A DNA stretch of 60,727 bases from Saccharibacillus kuerlensis DSM 22868. Its GTDB lineage: Bacteria > Bacillota > Bacilli > Paenibacillales > Paenibacillaceae. Location of the stretch: assembly GCF_000378145.1 (NCBI RefSeq), contig NZ_KB899298.1, forward strand, positions 1 to 60,727. The letters are read 5' to 3'. This document shows, one piece after another, positions 43,727 to 52,591 of the stretch. Made by a program: the position numbers and the translations under genes. The notes beneath the pieces were generated by a model, which was not told the origin of the DNA, did not search any database, and saw nothing but the letters and a program-made list of their open reading frames with translations. How positions within the stretch are numbered: the first letter of the stretch is position 1; each line of letters opens with the position of its first letter.

Positions 43727-43731
43727 TCGCT

Positions 43732-43760
43732 ATCCTAGCACATCGAAAAAACTTTGTCTA
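43732..43760 (-). promoter_or_regulatory. xylA promoter
   Basis: Minus strand TAGACA, a 17-nt spacer, TAGGAT. The -35 lies inside the XylR-type operator. Confidence 0.75.
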
Positions 43761-43775
43761 TCGAGTAAACTAAGT
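43751..43775. promoter_or_regulatory. XylR operator
   Basis: ACTTTGTCTATCGAGTAAAC followed by TAAGT is an imperfect 25-bp palindrome (ACTTAGTTTA type arms), like the AGTTTGTTTA-based XylR operators of Bacillus. It lies between the divergent xylA and xylR genes and covers the xylA -35. Confidence 0.75.
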
Positions 43776-43924
43776 CTTTCGAAAATTTTTCTTTCTGGTT
43801 ACAATAAACACGGAACACATAAACAGGACGTTAGACAAAAAGGATTGAGCGCAGCAAAACATCTTCATTTTGATGTTGGGTTAGCTTATGATAGAAGTTC
43901 ACAGGCATGGATGGAGGAATCGGA

Positions 43925-45154
43925 ATGAGAGTAACTGGGGATCAGGCTCTGGTCAAGAAATTAAACAAATCGATCGTACTCGATACAATTCGCAGAAAAG
44001 GACCGCTGTCAAGAACAGATGTGTCGGAACGAACCGGACTCAACAAAGCAACAGTATCGAATCTGACATTTGAGCTGTTGGAGCAGAAGCTTGTCGAAGA
44101 AACGGGACTCGGGGTATCCAGCGGAGGACGCAAACCGCTAATGCTGCTGTTTAACGGCGGTGCAGGCTGTGCAATCGGAATCGAACTGGGCGTCACACTG
44201 GTTAAGGCTGCGCTGACGGATCTGAAGGGCGGTATTCTGCTTGAAACAAGCGCCCCGCTGGGAAAGCACAATCCCGATACAGCGTTTGCCGTCATTTGCG
44301 AAATCGTAAGACCGCTGCTGGAAGCTGCGCCGGAAGCACCTCACGGAGTGGTCGGCATAGGAATCGGTGTACCGGGTATGGTCGACGAATCGGGTCTGAT
44401 CCTTTACGCACCCAACTTGGGCTGGGAAGGCGTTGATCTGAAAGGACGGCTTGAATCGGAGTTCGGCGTACCTGTAGTGATCGACAACGAAGCCAATGCC
44501 GGTGCGGCAGGCGAGCGTGAATACGGAGCCGGCCGGCATGTCCGTCATCTGGTCTATGTCAGTGCAGGTATGGGTATCGGCTCGGGCATGATTATCGATG
44601 GACAGCTCTACAAGGGCGCCTGGGGCTATGCGGGCGAGACCGGGCATATGTCGATCGAAAGCGATGGCCGGCTGTGCAGCTGCGGCAGCCGCGGCTGTTG
44701 GGAGCTGTACGCATCGGAACGCGCCTACGCCTATTTTGAATCGCAAGAAGAGGAAGGTCAGATATCCACCCAAGAATCCGGCAGCCGGTCGACAGAATTT
44801 GATAAACCTATCGACCTCCCATCTCTTACTACGCCCGAATTAACGGAATATGCGCGCCAAGGACACGATAATACGCTGCGGATGTACGAAGAGATCGGCC
44901 GGCGTCTCGGTATCGGCATAACCAATCTGGTTAACGGGTTCAATCCGGAAAAAATCGTCGTCGGTGGACCGCTGACTGAAGCGAAAGAGTGGATCGAACC
45001 TGCCATGCTTGCTGTAATTGCCGAACGAGCCCTGCCTTATCATCGGCGTGAGCTGGCTGTGTCCTTCTCGGAGCTGGGCAGCCGCTCAGCCGTGCTGGGA
45101 GCAGCGCATCTGGCGGTATCACAGTTTCTCGGAAGAGTTCGCGTATCGCTGTAA
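43925..45154 (+). CDS. xylR: Xylose-responsive repressor XylR (ROK family)
   Basis: 409 aa. N-terminal winged helix (LVKKLNKSIVLDTIRRKG; LSRTDVSERTGLNKATVSNL) and a ROK sugar-binding domain (GIELGVTLVKAALTDLKG; GIGIGVPGMVDE; zinc-type motif GETGHMSIESDGRLCSCGSRGCWE). It represses xylA-xylB and is released by xylose. The start at 43925 follows GGAGGAAT; an in-frame ATG 18 nt upstream lacks a site. Confidence 0.93.
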   Translation: MRVTGDQALVKKLNKSIVLDTIRRKGPLSRTDVSERTGLNKATVSNLTFELLEQKLVEETGLGVSSGGRKPLMLLFNGGAGCAIGIELGVTLVKAALTDLKGGILLETSAPLGKHNPDTAFAVICEIVRPLLEAAPEAPHGVVGIGIGVPGMVDESGLILYAPNLGWEGVDLKGRLESEFGVPVVIDNEANAGAAGEREYGAGRHVRHLVYVSAGMGIGSGMIIDGQLYKGAWGYAGETGHMSIESDGRLCSCGSRGCWELYASERAYAYFESQEEEGQISTQESGSRSTEFDKPIDLPSLTTPELTEYARQGHDNTLRMYEEIGRRLGIGITNLVNGFNPEKIVVGGPLTEAKEWIEPAMLAVIAERALPYHRRELAVSFSELGSRSAVLGAAHLAVSQFLGRVRVSL

Positions 45155-45159
45155 TACTG

Positions 45160-45191
45160 AAAAAGGCGGAGCCGTTGCGGCTCCGCCTTTT
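45160..45191 (+). terminator. Intrinsic terminator after xylR
   Basis: AAGGCGGAGCC-GTTGC-GGCTCCGCCTTTT. Confidence 0.9.
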
Positions 45192-45268
45192 CATATGCAA
45201 ATTTTTATGCCTAACGCATTTCTATGCTTAAAGCTCGGCAGTGCCGAAAAAGTGATCCAAAGCAGAAT

Positions 45269-45499
45269 TTAAGCGTTCAATGCTTTTTCCAATTGCAGCT
45301 TGTTCATGCCTACAATTTTCGCTTCACCGATTACCGTTACTGGAACGGCACGCAGACCCATATCCCAAACTTGTTGAGCGAAATCGTCGCTTTGTTCGAT
45401 ATTGCGCTCCTCATAAGCTACGCCTTTGCCGTCGAGGTAAGTTTTAACCTGTTTGCAGTGCGGGCAGTTGGTGCTTGTGTATACGATTGCTGTCGTCAT
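45269..45499 (-). CDS. Glutaredoxin family protein (NrdH-like)
   Basis: 76 aa. Active site NCPHC, cis-Pro in RAVPVTVIG and the GMNKLQLEKAL end. The CPHC motif and small size are like glutaredoxin-3 or NrdH redoxins, which in organisms lacking glutathione can be reduced by thioredoxin reductase. Its gene follows trxB by 86 nt on the same strand. Confidence 0.88.
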   Translation of the reverse strand: MTTAIVYTSTNCPHCKQVKTYLDGKGVAYEERNIEQSDDFAQQVWDMGLRAVPVTVIGEAKIVGMNKLQLEKALNA

Positions 45500-45585
45500 G
45501 TTCTCTCTCCACCTTTGCAGTACTTTTTTGATATCAGCTTTATTTATTATAACGTTCTCTTAAAACAATACCAATTTGTACGTCT

Positions 45586-46539
45586 TTAAACAACGGCTTC
45601 CGCAGCTGCCTCAGCAAATTCCAGGCTCTCGATAAAACGTTCTGCGTCCATTGCTGCCGCACATCCGCTGCCTGCAGCTGTAATCGCCTGGCGATAACGC
45701 GTATCCTGCACATCGCCGCAGGCAAATACGCCCGGAATGTTCGTTTCGCTTGTACCTGGAGTTACAACGATGTAGCCGTTCTCGTCGGTCGTAATCTGGC
45801 CGTTCAGGAATCCTGTGTTCGGATGGTGGCCGATCGCTACGAATACGCCGCTTGCTTCGATCAGCGTTTCTTCTCCGGTCTCATTGTTACGAACTCGCAG
45901 ACCTTCCAAACCGTTAGCGCCTTTGACAACTTCAAGCGGTGTACGGTCAAGTGCCCATTCAATTTTCGGATTTTGACGTGCGCGATCCTGCATAATTTTC
46001 GAAGCACGCAGCTCCGATCTGCGATGTACCAATGTCACTTTTGTAGCAAAGCGGGTCAGGAAGTTCGCTTCTTCAAGCGCCGAGTCTCCGCCGCCCACTA
46101 CAATAATTTCTTTGCCGCGGAAGAAGAATCCGTCGCATGTCGCACATGTGCTGACGCCCATACCCACGTTCTCTTCCTCACCTGGGATACCCAAGTATTT
46201 GGCACTCGCACCGGTCGAAATAATTAGTGTATCGGTCACCAATTGACCCATGCCGTCTACCGTCAATTTAAATGGACGCTCCGACAGATCAACGTTCTCT
46301 ACCCAGCCGGTACGGAATTCTGCTCCGAAACGTTCCGCCTGCTTGCGCATGTTGTCCATCAGCTCGGGACCCATGATGCCTTCCGGGAAGCCCGGGAAAT
46401 TCTCGACTTCAGTCGTTGTTGTCAATTGTCCTCCCGGCTGCGGGCCTTCGATAACCAGTGGACTCATGTTGGCGCGCGCCAGATAGATAGCGGCGGTCAG
46501 TCCGGCAGGTCCCGTACCGACGATGATCGATTTATACAT
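45586..46539 (-). CDS. trxB: Thioredoxin reductase
   Basis: 317 aa. FAD site GTGPAGLTAAIYLARA, redox centre STCATCDGFFF, NADPH site GGGDSALEEANFL and the C-terminal FAD motif GVFACGDVQDTRYRQ. It reduces thioredoxin (and possibly the adjacent glutaredoxin) with NADPH. AGGAGGATC ribosome site. Confidence 0.96.
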   Translation of the reverse strand: MYKSIIVGTGPAGLTAAIYLARANMSPLVIEGPQPGGQLTTTTEVENFPGFPEGIMGPELMDNMRKQAERFGAEFRTGWVENVDLSERPFKLTVDGMGQLVTDTLIISTGASAKYLGIPGEEENVGMGVSTCATCDGFFFRGKEIIVVGGGDSALEEANFLTRFATKVTLVHRRSELRASKIMQDRARQNPKIEWALDRTPLEVVKGANGLEGLRVRNNETGEETLIEASGVFVAIGHHPNTGFLNGQITTDENGYIVVTPGTSETNIPGVFACGDVQDTRYRQAITAAGSGCAAAMDAERFIESLEFAEAAAEAVV

Positions 46540-46597
46540 AGATGATCCTCCTCTTTCTCAGTCATTTCTATTCTATAATAATTACAATGTAGTGCTT

Positions 46598-46626
46598 ATT
46601 ATGCTGCTTGCTATTGATTGTGTCAA
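46598..46626 (-). promoter_or_regulatory. trxB promoter
   Basis: Minus strand TTGACA, a 17-nt spacer, CATAAT. The rest of 46627-46744 holds nothing recognisable. Confidence 0.82.
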
Positions 46627-46744
46627 GTTGAATGTCTTACCATTAAAATGAAGATTTCATGAACCAAATCCGCATTTGCAGCACTCCCTTCCCACATAAA
46701 ACAAGCTCCGCATTTCCGCTGCACCCTTCTTCCAATTGCGGATC

Positions 46745-46784
46745 AAAAAAGGCCCGATTCGTCTGTGGCGAAATCGGGCCTTTT
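46745..46784 (-). terminator. Terminator downstream of the SDR gene
   Basis: Minus strand AAGGCCCGATTTCG / CGAATCGGGCCTT stem followed by T6. It ends the leftward uronate cluster. Confidence 0.88.
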
Positions 46785-46941
46785 GCATTTACTTGTCAAA
46801 CCAGCGGGTTATGCGCTGCTTTGTACAAGGCTAATTTCCACCTGAATCCGCGATCTCCTGTTCTCCGTGAACGGCGAGCGTCTCGAAAGTAAGCTTTCTT
46901 CCTTACATATCCGATTCTTCCCTTTGGCTTATACCTGCAGC

Positions 46942-47769
46942 TCAGTTTTCTTTCGGATATACGACGCCCCAGCCGTAACCAGCTTCTTCCGAAGTATCTT
47001 CCGGCATACCTGGCAGAATCAATCCGCCGTCGATCCGGAGGTTGATGCCGGTAATATAAGAGGCTTTATCCGAAGCCAACCAAGCGATCGCCTCACCAAT
47101 ATCCGAAGGCGTACCCAGTCTGCCGAGCGGGATTTTGCGCCCCAACGGTTCCGTATGCGCATCCTGATCCAGATCGTGAACTGTCGCACCCGGCGCGATA
47201 CAATTGGTTCGAATGCCGTGCGGCGCCCATTCCAGAGCCAACGAAGCGCAGGAACGGATCAGTGCCGCTTTCATACCGCCATAGATGCTGTCTCCGGGAT
47301 AAGCGCGCTCCCCCCGGGACGATGTAATGAAGTGAACATGACCTTTGATGCCTCGCTCAATCATGGACCGGACCGCATATTTGGACAGTACGATAGGTGC
47401 CGTATAGTCTAAAGTGACCATCCAGGAAATATCTTCTTCTTCAAGTTCCGTCAGCGGCTTCATCGTGCTCTGTCCCGCATTGTTAACGACTAGGTCAATC
47501 CGTCCAAAGTGCTCCAGCACCGCTTCGATGACCCGCTTGGGCTCGCCGGGCTGCGTCAGATCGCTCTGCATTGCGAACGGCTCCGCCCCGTAAATATGTT
47601 TCAGCTCTTGGGTCACGCTGTTCATGTCTTCCGAATCCGAATGATAAGTCAGCGCAATCCGATAGCCCTTTTGCGCCAGAACATGCGATATTCCACGGCC
47701 AATCCCTTTCGCGCCGCCGGTTACCAGAGCAACGAGAAACTGTTCCGAAGAATGCGTATCTTGGGTCAT
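46942..47769 (-). CDS. Short-chain dehydrogenase/reductase
   Basis: 275 aa. NAD(P) site VTGGAKGIGRG, VVNNAGQS, catalytic Ser (FITSSRG) and YGGMK (YxxxK). The last gene of the kdu-type cluster; the substrate is probably a sugar or sugar acid (inference from neighbours). It is distinct from kduD in sequence. Confidence 0.85.
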   Translation of the reverse strand: MTQDTHSSEQFLVALVTGGAKGIGRGISHVLAQKGYRIALTYHSDSEDMNSVTQELKHIYGAEPFAMQSDLTQPGEPKRVIEAVLEHFGRIDLVVNNAGQSTMKPLTELEEEDISWMVTLDYTAPIVLSKYAVRSMIERGIKGHVHFITSSRGERAYPGDSIYGGMKAALIRSCASLALEWAPHGIRTNCIAPGATVHDLDQDAHTEPLGRKIPLGRLGTPSDIGEAIAWLASDKASYITGINLRIDGGLILPGMPEDTSEEAGYGWGVVYPKEN

Positions 47770-47847
47770 CCAATCTCTCTCCTTTTTATTGGGGTTATCG
47801 ATTTACGCCCCATTACCCCGCTTCAGCAGAGTATAACCGGCTGCAAT

Positions 47848-48708
47848 CTAAGCTTGGGCATAAATTTGCCGCAGCGTGTCTGCCGAACGTTTTGCCTGTT
47901 CCGCCGTAACCCCTTCGATCGAAATATCAATATGCGGCTTATGTTCCTTCAGCAGGCGATACAGCAGCTCTTTGTTAAGCAGTCCGTCTCCGATCGGCCG
48001 ATCGAGCCGAGGCTGACCGCCGCCGGCCCAATGGCCGCCTTCGCCGAAATCCAGATCTTTGGCATGGATCAGCACCATTCGATCTCCCAATGTCTCAAAA
48101 GCATCGCGGATCATCTCGTCCTGCACAGGCAGTCTTTCTTCATTCAGCAGATTGCATGCGTCGAACAGCAGTCCAATTGAAGAAGAAGGGACCTCCGCAA
48201 GCAGACGCCGGAAATGATCCAGCGAATGCAGCGTATGACCGGCAACCGGCTCCAGTGCAAGCTTCACTCCCCATTTCTCCGCTTCTTCGGCAAGTTCGCT
48301 CATCGTCTCGCGCAGTACACTCCAGCCATGCTCTTCATAATTGGACGGATGCGATTCGCTGTAAGTTCGAATCGATCCGGTCTCCGTTCCGACCATGCCG
48401 CAGCCGAAATCCCTTGCCAGACGGAGATGTTCTTTGAACCGTTGGATCTCCGCACGGCGAGCTTCTTTATCTGGATGAACCGGATCGATATAACAGCCGA
48501 GTATCGCAATCCTTACGCCTTCACGTCCGAAAGTCTCTGCGATATGATTAGCCAGTCCCGGACTTAATTTGCCCGGCGAGCAGTCGATATCCCCAATCGC
48601 TTTCAGCAGAGCAAGCTGGACGGAAGTGAATCCTTCCTCCGCCACTTTTCGCGCCAATTCGGCTGTAGGCAGCTTGCCGTAAGTATGCGCCAGAATGCCA
48701 AGTTTCAT
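47848..48708 (-). CDS. Sugar phosphate isomerase/epimerase-like TIM barrel
   Basis: 286 aa, AP-endonuclease-2-like xylose-isomerase superfamily. Metal-binding residues are likely in ALEPVAGHTL, FDACNLL, IHAKDLDFG and DISIEG. Its position between kduD and an SDR gene suggests an epimerase for an uncommon sugar acid. It is preceded by a terminator-like hairpin and AAAGGAGG. Confidence 0.8.
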   Translation of the reverse strand: MKLGILAHTYGKLPTAELARKVAEEGFTSVQLALLKAIGDIDCSPGKLSPGLANHIAETFGREGVRIAILGCYIDPVHPDKEARRAEIQRFKEHLRLARDFGCGMVGTETGSIRTYSESHPSNYEEHGWSVLRETMSELAEEAEKWGVKLALEPVAGHTLHSLDHFRRLLAEVPSSSIGLLFDACNLLNEERLPVQDEMIRDAFETLGDRMVLIHAKDLDFGEGGHWAGGGQPRLDRPIGDGLLNKELLYRLLKEHKPHIDISIEGVTAEQAKRSADTLRQIYAQA

Positions 48709-48743
48709 TCAAAAATCCTCCTTTTTGTTCGAAAAATCGATTC

Positions 48744-48796
48744 AAAAAGGACCGCGGCGCGCGGCGCTGCACGATTCGCCTTCGCTTCCACGGTCC
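48744..48796 (-). terminator. Hairpin between kduD and the epimerase gene
   Basis: Minus strand GGACCGTGG / CCGCGGTCC arms with GC-rich loop structure, followed by TTTTTG. It could limit readthrough from kduD into the downstream pair. Confidence 0.65.
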
Positions 48797-48864
48797 GGAT
48801 TGGAATTGCCCTTGCCTGAATTCCGATCAGATTGCTGCTCCTCCAGAGAGCCTGCTGCAGTCGA

Positions 48865-49617
48865 TCAGCGATTCATCCAGCCTCCGTCAACACACAAAAT
48901 ATGACCGTTCACGTAATCTGAAGCGGAGGAGGACAGGAAGACTGCAGGACCTCCCATATCTTCGCCCGTTCCCCATCTGCCGGCTGGAATGCGCGCAATA
49001 ATCGAATCCGCCCGTTCCTTGTCTTCCCGAATCGGAGCCGTATTGTCGGTCGTCATGTAGCCCGGCGCGATTGCATTGACCTGTACGCCTTTAGAAGCCC
49101 ATTCGTTGGCAAATGCTTTGGTCAGCCCTGCTACGCCATGTTTGCTCGCCGTATATCCCGGTACGTTGATCCCTCCCTGGAACGACAGCATGGAAGCAAC
49201 ATTGATAATCTTGCCGCTGCCGCGTTCAATCATATGATTGCCAATCAACTGCGTCAGATAAAAGACGGTCTTGAGATTGATATCCAGCACGTCTTCGAAA
49301 TCTTTCCAGCTGTGTTCGGAAATCGGTGTACGCCGAATGATCCCTGCGTTGTTAATCAGAATGTCGATGTTTCCCGTAAATTCCAGACACTTTTTCACGA
49401 TATCTTCCAGGTCTTCGGCTTTGCTAAGGTCTGCCTGTAATTCATATGCCTGACGCCCAAGCGCTTTTACCTTCTCCACCGTATCCGAGCATGGCGAGAA
49501 CGAGACTGCAATGATATCCGCACCGGCCTCCGCCAGCGCCAGCGCCATCCCTTGTCCGAGTCCGCTGCGTGCTCCCGTGACCAGTGCTACTTTTCCACTG
49601 AGATCGAACATGCTCAT
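48865..49617 (-). CDS. kduD: 2-dehydro-3-deoxy-D-gluconate 5-dehydrogenase
   Basis: 250 aa SDR. VTGARSGLGQGMALALAEAG, NNAGIIRRTPI, NVASMLSFQGG, YTASKHGV and the KduD-like end SDYVNGHILCVDGGWMNR. It reduces 2,5-diketo-3-deoxygluconate to 2-keto-3-deoxygluconate in pectin or uronate breakdown, acting after KduI. The start at 49617 has GGGAGG nearby; a longer version would overlap the regulator gene. Confidence 0.92.
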   Translation of the reverse strand: MSMFDLSGKVALVTGARSGLGQGMALALAEAGADIIAVSFSPCSDTVEKVKALGRQAYELQADLSKAEDLEDIVKKCLEFTGNIDILINNAGIIRRTPISEHSWKDFEDVLDINLKTVFYLTQLIGNHMIERGSGKIINVASMLSFQGGINVPGYTASKHGVAGLTKAFANEWASKGVQVNAIAPGYMTTDNTAPIREDKERADSIIARIPAGRWGTGEDMGGPAVFLSSSASDYVNGHILCVDGGWMNR

Positions 49618-49660
49618 TTTTCTTTTCCTCCCAAAATATCGCCGGACCGACCGGTTCCTG

Positions 49661-50440
49661 TTATGTCTGATTCGGTTTTTCGCCGCTTCCATCGTCCAGC
49701 ACTATGTTTTTTTGCTCAAAAATTTTCTTCTGCTCCGGCTCCAGCCCGCTGTCGGTGATAATCACATCCATGTCTTCACACGCTGCAAATGTCCATAGAG
49801 CAAACTTGGCGAATTTTTGATGCTCAATTACCCCATATACATGCCTAGCCGTTTGGACCAGCGCTTTCTTGTAAGGCACCAGGTCGCCCGTATAAATCGA
49901 AGCGCCAAGTTCCGGGTGGAGTGCCGTTGCCGACAAAAAAGCTTTGCTGATATTCAGTCCTTCAACGAATGCCGCGCTGCCCGGACCGATCAGGACATTG
50001 CGCACCCGTTCACCGCCCGGCACGACAAGCCGAATTTTGTCCTTCCGCGCCAGCTCACTGAGGATAAAGAGATCGTTCGTTACGACCGTCAGCGGCACAT
50101 TTTCGAGCTGTCGGGCGATCTCGAGCGTCGTGCTTCCTCCGTCCAATGCGATAATATCGCCGGGTTCAATATAACATAGAGCACGGGCAGCAATTTCCGC
50201 TTTCTCCGCCGCGTGCATATCTCCTGTTCCTTTTGCCGACAAGATACCGAATTGATCGTTCTGAGCCAGCATCGCACCGCCATGTACCCGCACAAGCAGA
50301 CCTTTTTCCTCAAGTCTCGCCAGATCTTCCCGAATGGTCTTCCCGGTAACTTCAAGCAGAGCGCTTAATTCGCTTACTTCGATTTCCTTGCGTTCGATCA
50401 GAATTTCCATAATTTTTTCATGCCGTTTGAGTGCGTTCAT
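49661..50440 (-). CDS. DeoR/GlpR family transcriptional regulator
   Basis: 259 aa. N-terminal HTH (KRHEKIMEILIERKEIEVSEL; EVTGKTIREDLARLEEKGLL) and the DeoR C-terminal sensor domain (ALDGGSTTLEIARQL; TNDLFILSEL; IFVTDSG-like VIITDSGLEPEQ). Its place between kduI and kduD suggests it controls this cluster in response to a sugar acid intermediate. Confidence 0.88.
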   Translation of the reverse strand: MNALKRHEKIMEILIERKEIEVSELSALLEVTGKTIREDLARLEEKGLLVRVHGGAMLAQNDQFGILSAKGTGDMHAAEKAEIAARALCYIEPGDIIALDGGSTTLEIARQLENVPLTVVTNDLFILSELARKDKIRLVVPGGERVRNVLIGPGSAAFVEGLNISKAFLSATALHPELGASIYTGDLVPYKKALVQTARHVYGVIEHQKFAKFALWTFAACEDMDVIITDSGLEPEQKKIFEQKNIVLDDGSGEKPNQT

Positions 50441-50480
50441 CTGTTGAAATAGCCCCTATCCGCAAAAAGTCAATTAGGAT

Positions 50481-51314
50481 CTATTTTAAGTCCTTCATGG
50501 CTACCGCGTCCATATCGTCGAAGACTTGATTTTCCCCGGCCATTGCCCAGCAGAAGGTATAGTTGTTGGTACCGACACCGCTGTGGATCGACCAACTTGG
50601 AGAAATAACCGCCTGCTCGTTGCGTACAACCAAATGACGAGTCTCCTGCGGTTCGCCCATGAAATGGAACACGGCGGCATCTTCCGGCATATTGAAGTAC
50701 AGATAGACTTCCGAACGGCGATTATGCGTATGGCAGGGCATCGTATTCCACATATTGCCCGGTTCCAGTTCCGTAATGCCCATAACCAACTGACAGCTCT
50801 CGATACCGCCCGGCAGAATGTATTTGTTGATGGTGCGCTCGTTAGAACTGTCGATGCTGCCCAGATGCGCTTTGATCGCTTCCCCTTGTCCGGCTTTCTT
50901 TGTTGGATAAGCTTTGTGCGCTGGCGTCGAGACGAGATAGAATTTGGCCGGGCTTGCACTGTCCGAACTTTTGAACACAACGTCTTTGACACCAAGGCCG
51001 ATATACAGACATTCGTTTACTCCAAGTTCGAAACTTTCGCTGTCAGCCGTTACACTGCCCGCTCCACCCACATTGATAATGCCCACCTCACGCCGCTCCA
51101 GGAAAAAGTCTGCGCCAATCTGCTTCAAATCCACTTCCAACTTGATATCCTGCGATACAGGTACGGCTGAACCTACAATATAGCGGTCCACATGCGAGTA
51201 AACGGTTACAAGTTGATCCGGCGTAAAGAGACTTTCGATCAGGAACTCCTCCCGCAGGCGGGTCGTATCAAATTTCTTTACGTCATTCGGATGCGAAACA
51301 TAGCGGTTTTCCAC
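50481..51314 (-). CDS. kduI: 5-dehydro-4-deoxy-D-glucuronate isomerase
   Basis: 277 aa cupin enzyme. Zinc ligands in TMPCHTHNRRSEVYLYF (His, His, Glu) and the later His in WSIHSGVGTN. FLERREVGIINVGGAG and the ending NQVFDDMDAVAMKDL match KduI proteins. It converts 5-keto-4-deoxyuronate to 2,5-diketo-3-deoxygluconate. GTG 51314 is chosen: AGAGG lies 9 nt upstream and it gives the family start MENRY; the ATG at 51323 is too close to that site. Confidence 0.94.
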   Translation of the reverse strand: MENRYVSHPNDVKKFDTTRLREEFLIESLFTPDQLVTVYSHVDRYIVGSAVPVSQDIKLEVDLKQIGADFFLERREVGIINVGGAGSVTADSESFELGVNECLYIGLGVKDVVFKSSDSASPAKFYLVSTPAHKAYPTKKAGQGEAIKAHLGSIDSSNERTINKYILPGGIESCQLVMGITELEPGNMWNTMPCHTHNRRSEVYLYFNMPEDAAVFHFMGEPQETRHLVVRNEQAVISPSWSIHSGVGTNNYTFCWAMAGENQVFDDMDAVAMKDLK

Positions 51315-51360
51315 AAAATTCATCCTCTCGAATTGGAATTGAAAGCAAACTCTTTTAGTA

Positions 51361-51394
51361 AATGAACGTTTATATAGGTTCATTTTAGTTCATT
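51361..51394. promoter_or_regulatory. Candidate operator of the kduI cluster
   Basis: AATGAAC-N10-GTTCATT (51361-51384) is a perfect inverted repeat and a third half-site AGTTCATT follows at 51387. A minus-strand TATATA lies between the first two arms. The region is about 50 nt upstream of kduI. Confidence 0.55.
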
Positions 51395-51420
51395 AAGTTC
51401 TATTTGTACACCTTTCCTTC

Positions 51421-51460
51421 AAAAAAAGAAGCTTACCGTCAAAAACTCAAACGGTAAGCT
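51421..51460 (-). terminator. Terminator of the regulator-esterase unit
   Basis: Minus strand AGCTTACCGT / ACGGTAAGCT followed by TCTTTTTTT. Confidence 0.9.
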
Positions 51461-51526
51461 CAATCAAATTTAAGTATTTCAGATTGCAGTAACGAGAAGG
51501 AATTAGTATAACCCTCCGTATATTGC

Positions 51527-52591
51527 TTAGACGAGAATTTGCTTAATCTGTCGTACCAACTTTTCCGCCGCTTTGGCATGTGTCAGCTTTGACGGATGAA
51601 AGTCAGCTCCATAGCCATCTTCATCCCGCTGTACTTCAAATTTCATGACAGAGATACCGTCTTCGCCCGTGTCTTCGATATAACGGCTTACCGCCTGTTC
51701 GACAAAAGGATACAGGCGATCGCCCATAATCCCCAGTGTACAAAGAATCGGAACATGAGCATTTTGTCGTCTGACCTGCTTAAGAAACTCCGTATACTTT
51801 TGAGAAAACTCGGTTTGTCTGTTCACTCGATCGCCTGTGTAAGAATTGTCGTTGGTACCGAGATTGACAACAATCAGATCAGGTACGAATCTTGTAAAGT
51901 CCCATTCGATATTCAAAGGGTCCAGTGTACCGTCCAACCTGCCTTCAGACTTTGCAAACTTCTCGTAGTAATCCGGGATAAGATGAGTGAGCAGCTTGGT
52001 ATCGTTCTCCGTATATCCAGAAATGATGCCGTAGCCGCTGTACGACACCATACTGTAATCAGCATTCAGCGCTTGAGCAGTCAAATAAGCGTAGGCTTGT
52101 GTGACGTCTTCCATAGCAGTTGTAAAAGAATCCGTTCCCCGATTGTTGTCTACTCCGTACCCGCACGTAATGGAATCGCCGATGAATTCAATCCGAGGCC
52201 GCTTATTGGGAGTCGGCACGATGCCTCCCTCGGTGTCGACTCGGAGGTCCAGAATGCCTACTGTCGACATTGCGGCTTCCGACAGCTTAACGATAGTGAC
52301 CACAACATTCTGTTCGATGTCGCTTTCGAAAACTGTATAGGATTTGAGCGCTTGATCGATTTGATCGTCAATCACCCGAATTCCGTTCACATAAATCCCG
52401 ATTCGAGCAAGGTTTACACTGCCGACTGCTATATTGTCGCCTTTGAATACAATTTCCGCTTTTTTTCCGTAAAACGAAAATTCGGCTCCGCTGCCCGATA
52501 GCGCCAGCCACAAAGCCTCATTGTATTCGTATGTTCTGCCCAACTTTTTTACATGTTTATCGGCTGCTTTGAAAGATTTCATTCCGCTCAC
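51527..52591 (-). CDS. SGNH-hydrolase carbohydrate esterase (CE2 type)
   Basis: 354 aa. An N-terminal jelly-roll domain (GSGAEFSFYGKKAEIVFKGD) precedes an SGNH domain: GDSITCGYGV, NLGTNDNS and DFHPSKLTH. This order is that of CE2 acetyl esterases, which remove O-acetyl groups from xylan or other glycans. No signal peptide, so it probably acts on imported oligosaccharides. Its start overlaps the stop of the regulator gene by ATGA. Confidence 0.88.
   Translation of the reverse strand: MSGMKSFKAADKHVKKLGRTYEYNEALWLALSGSGAEFSFYGKKAEIVFKGDNIAVGSVNLARIGIYVNGIRVIDDQIDQALKSYTVFESDIEQNVVVTIVKLSEAAMSTVGILDLRVDTEGGIVPTPNKRPRIEFIGDSITCGYGVDNNRGTDSFTTAMEDVTQAYAYLTAQALNADYSMVSYSGYGIISGYTENDTKLLTHLIPDYYEKFAKSEGRLDGTLDPLNIEWDFTRFVPDLIVVNLGTNDNSYTGDRVNRQTEFSQKYTEFLKQVRRQNAHVPILCTLGIMGDRLYPFVEQAVSRYIEDTGEDGISVMKFEVQRDEDGYGADFHPSKLTHAKAAEKLVRQIKQILV

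Noticed and set aside
42402-43928. A 508-codon open frame antisense to xylA
   Set aside because: It mirrors the xylA reading frame, lacks a ribosome site and has no recognisable domain.
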